From: Saccharopolyspora sp. SCSIO 74807 | GTDB taxonomy: Bacteria > Actinomycetota > Actinomycetes > Mycobacteriales > Pseudonocardiaceae | DNA: 64,000 nt | Assembly: GCF_037023755.1 (NCBI RefSeq) | Contig: NZ_CP146100.1 | Location: 4,247,501 to 4,311,500 of the forward strand | Direction of reading: 5' to 3' | In this document: in pieces, positions 18,162 through 26,193 of the stretch | How the letters are laid out: each line of letters opens with the position of its first letter | How positions within the stretch are numbered: position 1 is the first letter of the stretch | Notes under the pieces: model-generated | Told to the model about the DNA's origin: nothing | The model's database searches: none | What the model saw: the letters and a program-made list of their open reading frames with translations, nothing else | Translations under genes and position numbers: made by a program

Positions 18162-19049
18162 ATGCACACGATCGCACTCGAAATGGCACCGCCCGACCTG
18201 GACGGCGGACAGGAGAGGGCCGTGGAGGAAGGCCGCAAGGTGGCCGAGAACAGCCGCGCCGCCGGGCTCGCCGACCGCATCGGGCACCTCATGATCCCGG
18301 GCATCATCGCCGAGGACGACGACCGTCCGATCGAGATGAAGCCGAAGATGGACGTCATCGACTTCTGGAACGCGGTGCGTCCGGAGATCGGCGACGTCAA
18401 GGGCCTGTGCACGCAGGTCACCGCGTTCATGGACAAGCCGCAGCTGACCGAGCGGCTCAAGCACCTGCGCAGCGCCGGGATGGAAGGCATCACGTTCGTC
18501 GGCGTGCCGCGCACCATGGCCGACGGCGAAGGCGGCGGGATCCCGCCGACCGACGCCTTAACCCAGTTCCAGGACATCGTGCCCAACCGCGGCTCGATCC
18601 TCATCCCGACCCGCGAGGGCGAGCACGGCCGGTTCAACTTCAAGTGCGACCGCGGCGCGACGTACGGCATGACGCAGCTGCTGTACTCCGACGCGATCGT
18701 CGGATTCCTGCGGGAATTCGCGGAGAAGACGCCGCACCGCCCGGAGATCCTGCTCTCGTTCGGTTTCGTGCCGAGCGTCGAAGGCAAGCGCGGACTGATC
18801 GACTGGCTCATCCAGGACCCCGGCAACCCGGCCGTCGAGGCCGAGCAGAAGTGGGTCGCCGCGATCAGCGAGCTCGGCTTCGAGCAGCGCAAGCAGAAGC
18901 ATCTCGACGTGTACAAGAGCGTCATCGACGGGGTGGCCGACCTCGGCTTCCCGCTGAGCCTGCACCTGGAGGCCCCGTACGGCTACTCCAAGCCGGCCTT
19001 CGACGTGTTCGCGGAGATGCTCGACTACTGGTCCCCGACACCGTCCTGA
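18162..19049 (+). CDS. methylenetetrahydrofolate reductase, flavin-independent mycobacterial type
   Basis: A 295-residue protein resembling the mycobacterial Rv2172c family. These are monomeric NADH-dependent MTHFRs reported to lack flavin and to be only distantly related to classical MetF. Family segments are HLMIPGIIAEDDDRPIEMKPKMDVIDFW, EGITFVGVPRTMADGEG, RFNFKCDRGATYGMTQLLYSDAIV and ILLSFGFVP. It reduces 5,10-methylene-THF to 5-methyl-THF, the methyl donor used by MetH 2 kb upstream. This closes the methyl supply of the block. The ahcY-to-start gap is 237 nt with a strong hairpin, so it may have its own promoter. Assignment rests on my memory of the family. Confidence 0.85.
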   Translation: MHTIALEMAPPDLDGGQERAVEEGRKVAENSRAAGLADRIGHLMIPGIIAEDDDRPIEMKPKMDVIDFWNAVRPEIGDVKGLCTQVTAFMDKPQLTERLKHLRSAGMEGITFVGVPRTMADGEGGGIPPTDALTQFQDIVPNRGSILIPTREGEHGRFNFKCDRGATYGMTQLLYSDAIVGFLREFAEKTPHRPEILLSFGFVPSVEGKRGLIDWLIQDPGNPAVEAEQKWVAAISELGFEQRKQKHLDVYKSVIDGVADLGFPLSLHLEAPYGYSKPAFDVFAEMLDYWSPTPS

Positions 19050-19140
19050 TCGCCTGTTGCTGAGCCCGTGGGTGGTCGCCTTCCGGCGCTCTCCCGCTGC
19101 GGGATCTCTCCTCCCTTCGATACCCGAGCGGTTCGCCGGA

Positions 19141-19180
19141 AGTGAACGGATCGTCCGCCCGGCGGGCGGTCCGTTCACTC
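19141..19180. repeat. palindromic intergenic repeat, copy 3
   Basis: AGTGAACGGA pairs with TCCGTTCACT (10 bp), then after a small internal loop CCGCCC pairs with GGGCGG. The ends match copies 1 and 2 near 5.3 kb while the centre differs. It lies between the convergent MTHFR and homocysteine methyltransferase genes and could terminate both. Confidence 0.65.
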
Positions 19181-19194
19181 CGCGCCCCTGCAGC

Positions 19195-20082
19195 TCAAGC
19201 GCGCGGCCGTGCCAGGACGTTCGCGACGGCGTTGATGTCGGCGGGCGCGACGCGGCAGCAACCGCCGACGATGCGGGCTCCCGCAGCGACCCAGTCGCGC
19301 ACCAGCGCCGCGTCGAACCGGGACGGCCCCGTCCAGTCCTGCCGTCCGGCGTTCCAGCCTTCGCCGCTGTTCGGATAGACCACGACGGGTTTTCCGGTCA
19401 TCTCGCGAGCGATCGGCACCGCCCGCGTGGCATCGGCGGGCGTGCAGCAGTTGATGCCGACCGCGAGCACGTCGTCCCGACCGGCGGCTACGGCGAACGC
19501 CTCCTCCAGCGGCTGTCCGGCGCGAGTGCGCTCGCCATCGATGTTGTACGAGAGCCAAGCGGGCACGTCGACGTCGCCGAGCACTTCCAGCAGCGCGGCC
19601 GCCTCGTCCACGTCCGGAACCGTCTCCAGCGCGAGCAGGTCGGGCCCGGCTTCGGCGAGGACTTCCAGCCGTGGCCGGTGGAACCCGACGAGTTCGCGGT
19701 GGCTCAGGCCGTAGCGGCCGCGGAACTCCGAACCGTCCGCCAGCACCGCCCCGTACGGGCCCACCGATGCCGCGACCAAGCGCCGCTTGCCCGCATCTCG
19801 CTGCGCGGCCCGCTTGGCCAGCTCGACGCTGCGACGCATCAGCCCGGCCGCGTGCTCGCGATCGAAGCCGTGCGCGGCGAAACCCGCGAAGCCCGCCTGG
19901 TAGCTCGCCGTGGTCACGATGTCCGCACCGGCCGCGAAGAACGCCTCGTGCGCGGCGACTATCTCTTCCGGTGCCGACGCCAGGAACTGCGCCGACCACA
20001 AGTCGCCGGAGAGATCACCCCCGCGCGCCTCCAGTTGCGTGCCCAGCCCGCCGTCGAGCACCAGCGGCTCGTCGAGTTCCAT
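19195..20082 (-). CDS. mmuM: homocysteine S-methyltransferase (SAM/S-methylmethionine type)
   Basis: A 295-residue stand-alone Hcy-binding barrel. It opens with PLVLDGGLGTQLEARG, carries GINCCTPAD (first zinc Cys) and VGGCCRVAP (paired zinc Cys). It methylates homocysteine from SAM or S-methylmethionine without cobalamin. ATG 20082 is chosen because TGGGGAC lies upstream; in-frame starts at 20106 and 20145 have no ribosome site. It lies convergent to the methyl-cycle block and gives a B12-independent way to turn homocysteine into methionine, or to dispose of excess SAM. Confidence 0.9.
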   Translation of the reverse strand: MELDEPLVLDGGLGTQLEARGGDLSGDLWSAQFLASAPEEIVAAHEAFFAAGADIVTTASYQAGFAGFAAHGFDREHAAGLMRRSVELAKRAAQRDAGKRRLVAASVGPYGAVLADGSEFRGRYGLSHRELVGFHRPRLEVLAEAGPDLLALETVPDVDEAAALLEVLGDVDVPAWLSYNIDGERTRAGQPLEEAFAVAAGRDDVLAVGINCCTPADATRAVPIAREMTGKPVVVYPNSGEGWNAGRQDWTGPSRFDAALVRDWVAAGARIVGGCCRVAPADINAVANVLARPRA

Positions 20083-20161
20083 GTCCCCACGGTAAAAGCC
20101 CGCCATGGCGGGATGTCGCCAGTACCGCCACCGGGTACGCCGCACGCGTGATCATGCCCGC

Positions 20162-21190
20162 ATGGCCGGAGTCGCAACTTCCACCGCCCGGGCCGCGCTC
20201 ACCTTCGCGGCGGCGCTCGCGGTGACCCTCGTTCCCGCCGGGTCCGCGCACGCGGCGACCGCCTACTGCGAAAGCCTCACCGACGCGTCGAACCAGGAGT
20301 GGATGAGCGGGCTGCCCGACGACACCGGCCTCGCGGCGCTGTCCGTTCCCGGCACGCACGACACCTTGTCGTTGCACGGCGGCGACATCACGCAGACCCA
20401 GGAGGACCACGGCGACAGCGCCGAAACCCTCACCGCGCAGCTCGACGCCGGCATCCGCGCCATCGACATCCGGGTGCGCAAGGTGGACAACGAGTTCACC
20501 GTCCACCACGGAACCTTCTACCAGCACGCCAACTTCGCCGACGTGCTGGCGAAGGCCGGTGACTTCCTCGCCGCCCACCCCGGCGAGACCGTGCTGCTGC
20601 GGCTGAAAGCCGAGTGCACCGGCGAAGTCGGCTCGTGCACCGACGAGTCCAGCGACCTGAGCACCGCGGAGATCCTGGACCGCTACCAGCAGAACGATCC
20701 CAACGGGCACTACCTGTACAACCCGGCTTCCGATGGCCCAGCTTCCGGTGCCACCGCTTCCGATGGGACGCCCACGCTGGGTGCCGCCCGCGGCAAGATC
20801 GTGCTCACCGCACTGCAGGAAGCCCAAGGCGGCTTGGTCGACGGATACGGGCTGGAGCAGTTCAACGACGACAACTGGGGCGACTACGTCCAGGACGAGT
20901 ACGAAGTGCCCACCGTCGGCGACATCGAGCAGAAGTGGAACCACGTGCGGGAGCACTGGGACAAGACGAACTCCGCCGATCCCGCGGAGATGTTCCTGAA
21001 CTTCACCAGCGGCTCCAGCCTCGGCGCCGACCCGAAAGACGTCGCCTGCGGCGCGAGCGGGGCCCGCGGCGTCAACGACCACGCCCTGGAACACCTCGGT
21101 GGCAACGACGTGCCGCGCACCGGCGTGGTGCTGATGGACTTCCCCGGCTCGGACCTGATCAACGAGGTCATCTCCCGCAACGGCGCCTGA
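20162..21190 (+). CDS. secreted phosphatidylinositol-specific phospholipase C-domain protein
   Basis: A 342-residue protein with a Sec signal peptide (MAGVATSTARAALTFAAALAV..., cleavage probably after AGSAHA). The PI-PLC X-domain follows, with first catalytic His66 in VPGTHDTLS and second His at 115/116 in TVHHGTFY, plus IDIRVRK. Bacterial PI-PLCs cleave phosphatidylinositol or GPI anchors into a cyclic inositol phosphate and diacylglycerol; many actinobacterial members have untested substrates. Divergent from mmuM across 79 bp. A PASDGPASGATASDG segment near residue 190 is a low-complexity insertion. Start 20162 sets a clean signal peptide. Confidence 0.9.
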   Translation: MAGVATSTARAALTFAAALAVTLVPAGSAHAATAYCESLTDASNQEWMSGLPDDTGLAALSVPGTHDTLSLHGGDITQTQEDHGDSAETLTAQLDAGIRAIDIRVRKVDNEFTVHHGTFYQHANFADVLAKAGDFLAAHPGETVLLRLKAECTGEVGSCTDESSDLSTAEILDRYQQNDPNGHYLYNPASDGPASGATASDGTPTLGAARGKIVLTALQEAQGGLVDGYGLEQFNDDNWGDYVQDEYEVPTVGDIEQKWNHVREHWDKTNSADPAEMFLNFTSGSSLGADPKDVACGASGARGVNDHALEHLGGNDVPRTGVVLMDFPGSDLINEVISRNGA

Positions 21191-21254
21191 TTGGCGCCGG
21201 TGGGCTCCGGGTAGGGCGGAATCGAGAAGGTTCGCCCGACCGGGAGGAGTCGCG

Positions 21255-21692
21255 ATGCCGGCGAAGACCGAGAACGGACCACAGCTGATGCCCGAAACCG
21301 AGCGGTTGGCCACCGGCAAGAACTTCGCCGCCGTGTCCACGGTGCTGCCCAGCGGCCGGATCCAGAGCCAGACGATCTGGGTGGACGTGGACGACGACCA
21401 GCTGGTGCTCAACACCGAGACGCACCGCGCGAAGTACCTCAACGTGCAGCGGGACCCCCGGATCACCGTGCTGATCAGGGACGAGCAGGACCCGTACCGC
21501 TACGCGGAGGTGCGTGGCCGGGTCTCGGCCACGACCACCGGCGACCGCGCCCGGCGGCAGGTGGACGAACTCGCGCACAAATACATCGGCAAGGACTACC
21601 CGCCGGAAGCGATCAAGAGCGACCGCGTGACCATCTGGATCGTCCCGGAGCGCCAGACCTTCATCGATCAGAGCAAGGGCGTCGCGGACTGA
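21255..21692 (+). CDS. PPOX-class (F420- or flavin-dependent) oxidoreductase
   Basis: A 145-residue split-barrel protein. LATGKNFAAVSTVLPSGRIQSQTIWVDVDDDQLVLNTET and AKYLNVQRDPRITVLI match the pyridoxamine-phosphate-oxidase-like family, whose small actinobacterial members mostly bind F420. The reaction and substrate are unknown. GGGAGGAG precedes the ATG. It stands alone between the phospholipase and a DUF397 gene. Confidence 0.85.
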   Translation: MPAKTENGPQLMPETERLATGKNFAAVSTVLPSGRIQSQTIWVDVDDDQLVLNTETHRAKYLNVQRDPRITVLIRDEQDPYRYAEVRGRVSATTTGDRARRQVDELAHKYIGKDYPPEAIKSDRVTIWIVPERQTFIDQSKGVAD

Positions 21693-21846
21693 CCCGGCCT
21701 CCGGTGCTCGGCCGCGGCCCCGCGGTCCACCGACTGGGATGTCGAGTCGTGATGTGTCGGAGGAAGCCGGTTGCGACAAGTGCTGAATTGAGTCCACCGG
21801 CCGATCACCGAAGATGAAAGGAGTCCTGATATCTGAGGAGGGGGTC

Positions 21847-22059
21847 ATGATGTCCGAGGAGTGGCACCGCAGTACTCGAAGCGGGTCGACGGGCAACTGC
21901 GTCGAGGTCGCGTGCACGGGGACGGCCACGCTGATCCGGGACTCCAAAGAACCCCACGGGGCGCTGCTGCGGGTGTCGAAGGAGCGGTGGCGAGGCTTCC
22001 TGGCTTCGATCGGTTCGGGGCGCTGCGACCGTCGGAAGCTGCCCGCAACGGCGGAATGA
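21847..22059 (+). CDS. orphan DUF397 protein
   Basis: A 70-residue protein with WHRSTRSGSTGNCVEVACTG, IRDSKEP and a C-terminal WRGFLASI, the DUF397 signature. GAGGAGGGGG lies just before the ATGATG start; an in-frame ATG at 21814 has no better site. Unlike the copy at 5.4 kb there is no adjacent XRE/DUF5753 partner, so it either works with a distant regulator or is a remnant of a pair. Confidence 0.8.
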   Translation: MMSEEWHRSTRSGSTGNCVEVACTGTATLIRDSKEPHGALLRVSKERWRGFLASIGSGRCDRRKLPATAE

Positions 22060-22237
22060 CGCAGTCCTTCGCAGCATGTGATAACCGCCGAGCACCGCGT
22101 TTCAACCGCGCAAGCCGCTGTGACCAGCGCGGACGTCGCTGCCGAAAGCACCACCGAGGGTCGGTCCCGCCGGGTGGAGGTGGGCTCGTCCGCACCCGAA
22201 CGGTTAGCGTGGGTGCGAACGGGTGAACGGAGGGTCG

Positions 22238-23632
22238 ATGGACACGGCGAGCACACTCGCGGCGCTGCGGGCCGAGCTACCGCAAGAACAGCTGGTCACC
22301 GATCCGGACTCCGTCGCCCGCTACGCCCACGACGAAGCCGAATGGGCGCCGCACGGGACCCCGGCCGCCGTCGTGCGCCCCACCGGCACCGAAGACGTCG
22401 TCGCCGTGGTCAAAGTGTGCGCGCAACTCGGTGTGCCGGTGGTGCCGCGGGGAGCCGGCACCGGCCTCTCCGGCGGGGCCAACGCGCTGGACGGCTGCGT
22501 GCTGATCTCGTTCGAGCGGATGACTTCGGTCTTGGAGATCAACCCGCGCGAACAGCTCGCCGTGGTCCAGCCCGGTGCGGTCAACGACGACTTCCGCGCC
22601 GCCTGCCGCGAGCACGGCGCCTGGTATCCACCGGACCCGGCGAGCTCGCCCTGGTCCACGATCGGCGGCAACGTCGCCACCAACGCGGGCGGCGTCTGCT
22701 GCGTCAAATACGGCGTGACCAGGGATTACGTCCTCGGGTTGGAAGCCGTTGTCGGCGACGGCGAGGTGGTTCGGCTCGGCAGGCGCACCGCCAAAGGCGT
22801 CGCGGGTTACGACCTGTGCGGGCTGTTCGTCGGTTCCGAGGGCACGCTCGGGATCATCACCGAGATCACCGTGAAGCTGCTGCCCGGGGTGCGCGCGCCG
22901 GAGCGCACCGTGGTCGGCTACTTCGATTCGCTCGTGGCGGCAGGTGATGCGGTGGCCGCGGTGGCCGCCTCGGGGGTGACGCCTTCCGCGCTCGAACTAC
23001 TCGACCGGCACTGCCTGCGTGCCGTGGACGAGTGGAAGAACATGGGCCTCAGCGACGAGGCCGAAGTGCTGCTGCTGGGCCGCTCGGACACGCCGGGCGA
23101 AGCCGGGGACCGCGAAGTCGAGGCCATCGTCGAATGCTTCGAGAAGGGCGGGGCCACGTTCAGCGCCGCCTCCACCGATCAGCACGAAGCGGATGCGCTG
23201 TTCGCCGCCCGCCGGTTGGCCTATCCGGCGCTGGAACGGTTGGGTCCGCTGCTGACCGAGGATGTGTGCGTGCCTCGCGCGCTGGTCCCGGACATGCTCG
23301 CCAAGGTCGAAGCCGCCGCGCAGCGGCACGACACCAAGATCGCGAACATCGCGCACGCCGGGGACGGCAACCTGCACCCGCTGATCATCACTCCCGCCGG
23401 GGACGAGGCGGCGCGGGAGCGTGCGCAGCGCGCTTTCGACGACATCGTGGCCGATGCGATCGCGCTGGGCGGCACCGTCACCGGTGAGCACGGCGTGGGC
23501 CTGCTGAAACGACGCGGCTTGCACGACGAACTCGGGCCGACGGTGGTCGGGATGCACCACGCGGTGAAGAATGCGCTCGACCCGGCGGACATCTTCAACC
23601 CCGGCAAGGTCTTCGGCGATCCCGACGGCTGA
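22238..23632 (+). CDS. FAD-binding 2-hydroxyacid oxidase/dehydrogenase, GlcD type
   Basis: A 464-residue FAD_binding_4 / FAD-oxidase_C protein. It shows VVPRGAGTGLSGGANA, STIGGNVATNAGGVCCVKYGVT, GSEGTLGIITEIT and the C-terminal GDGNLHP and TGEHGVGLLKR. Relatives oxidise glycolate, D-lactate or D-2-hydroxyglutarate; no FeS (GlcF-like) partner is adjacent. ATG 22238 is used because GGAGG lies upstream; a GTG at 22223 would overlap that site. A paralogue with the same motifs sits at 39477-40895. Confidence 0.9.
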   Translation: MDTASTLAALRAELPQEQLVTDPDSVARYAHDEAEWAPHGTPAAVVRPTGTEDVVAVVKVCAQLGVPVVPRGAGTGLSGGANALDGCVLISFERMTSVLEINPREQLAVVQPGAVNDDFRAACREHGAWYPPDPASSPWSTIGGNVATNAGGVCCVKYGVTRDYVLGLEAVVGDGEVVRLGRRTAKGVAGYDLCGLFVGSEGTLGIITEITVKLLPGVRAPERTVVGYFDSLVAAGDAVAAVAASGVTPSALELLDRHCLRAVDEWKNMGLSDEAEVLLLGRSDTPGEAGDREVEAIVECFEKGGATFSAASTDQHEADALFAARRLAYPALERLGPLLTEDVCVPRALVPDMLAKVEAAAQRHDTKIANIAHAGDGNLHPLIITPAGDEAARERAQRAFDDIVADAIALGGTVTGEHGVGLLKRRGLHDELGPTVVGMHHAVKNALDPADIFNPGKVFGDPDG

Positions 23633-23759
23633 GGCGATCCGAACCGTGCCGGGTGCCGGTCCCGCTTCGTGCTTGCAGCAGTGGGATAGCGCGGAGCGCC
23701 GCAGGTACGCCTACGGACGATCACGTGGACGGGCCGACCAGTCGGCGCGGGATCGTCGT

Positions 23760-23858
23760 ATGTGCGGCCTCCAGGACCTTGGCGACTACGTCGTGATCGA
23801 AGAATCAGCAGGTCAGCGGCTCATGAACGACATGAACCCGGGGCGGTTCCGCGCCTAG
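23760..23858 (+). CDS. possible 32-residue peptide gene or gene remnant
   Basis: ATG 23760 opens MCGLQDLGDYVVIEE and ends in NPGRFRA at a TAG only 9 nt before a good intrinsic terminator. The ribosome site is weak. The frame also stays open upstream into the end of the oxidase gene, so it could be the tail of a decayed gene. Not recognised. Confidence 0.25.
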   Translation: MCGLQDLGDYVVIEESAGQRLMNDMNPGRFRA

Positions 23859-23867
23859 CATGGCGGT

Positions 23868-23903
23868 GCCGGCGGCGCAGGGGAGTGCGCCGTCGGCCCT
23901 TTT
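23868..23903 (+). terminator. intrinsic terminator with U-tract
   Basis: GCCGGCGGCGCA pairs with TGCGCCGTCGGC (one G-U) around a 6-nt loop and is followed by CCTTTT. This classical form is rare in this window. It ends plus-strand transcription coming from the GlcD-type gene. Confidence 0.75.
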
Positions 23904-23958
23904 GCCCGCACGGCCTCCGCCGCAGTCCGACGGGCCGGAACTGTCAGGGCCGCGGCGA

Positions 23959-26193
23959 TTATCCATCACGGGTCGGGCGGGTGCCGTCTCCCGTGGCGGC
24001 GCCGGACCTTCCCGCCAGCAGCTTCCGCGCGGTGTCCTCGATGTCCTGCTCGTCCAACAGCACGTGGTACGCGGCGTCGCCGAGCGGGATGAAACTGTCC
24101 TCGCTGGTGACCCGCGCGATCCTGCCGGCGAAACCCGCGTCGGCGAGAGCGGTCACGACCGGTTCGGACACCCCGCCGCTGCGCCGCGTCTCGTCGGCCA
24201 CCAGCACCGACCCGGTCGCACGCGCCGCCGCCAGCAAGTCTTCGGTGGGTAGCGGGCTCAGCCACCGCAGGTCCAGCACGCGCACCCCGGCCCCTTCGTG
24301 CTGCAACCGCCGCGCGACCCGCAGGCAACGCGGTAGCCCGTTGCCGAAGGTGACCAGCGTCAGGTCGGTCCCGTTCCCGTAGGTGCGAGCCCGCCCGATC
24401 GGAACGTGTCCGCCGACCGGATCGGGGTAGCGCGCCAGCCATCCTTCGTCCCCGGTCTCATGCAGGTCCCGCTCGTGGTACAGCGCGATCGGTTCCAGGA
24501 ACACGCATACCCGTCCATCCTCGTGGGCGGCTGCTACGCAGGTGCGCAGCATGGCGGCGGCATCATCCGGGCTGGCCGGGGAAGCGACCACCAGGCCGGG
24601 GACGTCGCGCAGCGCGGCGACGGAATTGTCGTTGTGGAAGTGCCCGCCGAAACCTTTCTGGAAGGCGTACCCGGCGATGCGCACCACCATCGGGTTCCGG
24701 AAGCGGCCGTCCGAGAAGAACCCCAGCGTCGCGGCCTCACCCCGCAGCTGATCGGCGGCGTTGTGCAGGTACGCCAGGTATTGGATCTCTGGAATGGGCA
24801 GCAGGCCGGCCGTTCCGGCCCCGAGCGCGGTCCCCAGCACGCTCTGCTCGTCGAGCACCGTGTCGAACACCCGCAGGCCGCCGAACCTGCGGCGCAGACC
24901 GCGGGTCACCCCGTACACGCCCCCCTTGCCCGCGACGTCCTCACCGAACACCAGCACGCCCGGATCGCCCGCCAACGCCTCCGCCAACCCGTGATTGATC
25001 GACTCCGCAAGGGTCAGCCCCCGGTCCGGAACCGTCGTCCGCTCGATCGGTACACGGCGGACGCGGTCCCGGACGGCTTCCGGGTGCTCGGAGGCGATCG
25101 TTGCCATGACGTCCCCGCTGTCGGCGAGCTTCGGCCGGGACAGCGCCTGTTCGGCGATGCGAGCCACCTCAGCCCGCTTCTGCTCGTAACGCTCCAGCAC
25201 CTGCTCGGCGGAGAGAATTTCGTGGCGCACCAAGGTTTTCGCGGTGGCGAGCAGTGGATCCCGCGCGTGCTCGGCCACGATCTCGGCACGGGAGCGGTAG
25301 GCGGACTCCACATCGGACCCCGCATGTCCCATCAGCCGCACCGTGCGCAGGTGCAGCAACGCGGGCCGGCGATGTTCGCGCACCCAATCCGCCGTCTCGG
25401 CGGCGACCCGCAGGCACTGCTCCGGATCGTCACCGTCCACTGTGGAGTACCGTAGTCCCGGTCTGCCGGAGTGCGCGGACTCCACCCAGTCGTGCGGAGT
25501 GCGGACGCTGATGCCGAGCCCGTTGTCCTCGCACACCAGCAGCAAGGGCATCGGTAGCCCTTGGTGGGCGCAGTGCAGCGCCGAGTTGATCGCCCCGAGG
25601 GCGGTGGAGTGGTTCATCGAGGCATCGCCGAAGCTGCACAGCACCACCGAATCCGCGGGCCACTCGGCGCGGACGCCGAGTTGTTCGGCGCGCGCCAGCG
25701 AGAACGCCAGCCCCATCGCGCGCGGCAGGTGCGAGGCGATCGTCGAGGTCTGCGGGATGATCCCGAGATCGCCGTGACCGAAGACCTTGTGCCGTCCCGC
25801 GGAAATCGGCTCTTCGGCGGAAGCGACCACGCCGAGCAGTACGTCCCGCAGCGGGTCCTGTCCCGGCACTTGGCTCGCCCGCCGCAGGTAGAACGCGCCG
25901 GACCGGTAGTGCAGCAGCGCGGGGTCCGTCGGGCGCAACGACGCGGCGACCGCCGCGTTCGACTCGTGCCCGGCCGAGCCGATGCTGTAGTAGCCGAGCT
26001 TGCGGTGCCCCAGTTCCCGAGCTGCGAAGTCCAGGTGCCTGCTGCCGCATTGCGCGTCGAACAGCTCCAGCAGTTCCTGGCGCGCCGCGGCCGGATACCG
26101 GGCCGCTGTCGAGGAATCGGCGGTGCCGCATCCGGCCACAGTGGACCGGAAGTGGTCGTCGATCGGCTCGGACCTGGCGGGTTGCTGGGTCAT
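23959..26193 (-). CDS. fused alpha-beta 2-oxoacid dehydrogenase E1 (TPP-dependent)
   Basis: A 744-residue protein. The N-terminal half (about 40-400) is an E1-alpha TPP domain with GDASMN at 189-194 and CEDN at 221-224. The C-terminal half (about 410-735) is transketolase-like E1-beta (LVFGEDVAGKGGVYGVTRGL, VTFGNGLPRC, ETRRSGGVSEPVV). Such enzymes decarboxylate branched-chain or other 2-oxo acids and pass the acyl group to a lipoyl E2. No E2 or E3 is in the window, so it must borrow them or act as a plain decarboxylase. Its ATG overlaps the TGA of the LysR gene, so it is translated by coupling. Last gene of the five-gene operon. Confidence 0.9.
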   Translation of the reverse strand: MTQQPARSEPIDDHFRSTVAGCGTADSSTAARYPAAARQELLELFDAQCGSRHLDFAARELGHRKLGYYSIGSAGHESNAAVAASLRPTDPALLHYRSGAFYLRRASQVPGQDPLRDVLLGVVASAEEPISAGRHKVFGHGDLGIIPQTSTIASHLPRAMGLAFSLARAEQLGVRAEWPADSVVLCSFGDASMNHSTALGAINSALHCAHQGLPMPLLLVCEDNGLGISVRTPHDWVESAHSGRPGLRYSTVDGDDPEQCLRVAAETADWVREHRRPALLHLRTVRLMGHAGSDVESAYRSRAEIVAEHARDPLLATAKTLVRHEILSAEQVLERYEQKRAEVARIAEQALSRPKLADSGDVMATIASEHPEAVRDRVRRVPIERTTVPDRGLTLAESINHGLAEALAGDPGVLVFGEDVAGKGGVYGVTRGLRRRFGGLRVFDTVLDEQSVLGTALGAGTAGLLPIPEIQYLAYLHNAADQLRGEAATLGFFSDGRFRNPMVVRIAGYAFQKGFGGHFHNDNSVAALRDVPGLVVASPASPDDAAAMLRTCVAAAHEDGRVCVFLEPIALYHERDLHETGDEGWLARYPDPVGGHVPIGRARTYGNGTDLTLVTFGNGLPRCLRVARRLQHEGAGVRVLDLRWLSPLPTEDLLAAARATGSVLVADETRRSGGVSEPVVTALADAGFAGRIARVTSEDSFIPLGDAAYHVLLDEQDIEDTARKLLAGRSGAATGDGTRPTRDG

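Larger units (their letters stand above)
23633..23958. other. 326-bp gap between GlcD-type gene and the E1 operon end
   Basis: The gap lies between convergent genes. It contains a possible 32-codon frame (23760-23858) and a plus-strand intrinsic terminator (23868-23903). Otherwise nothing is recognised. Confidence 0.5.
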
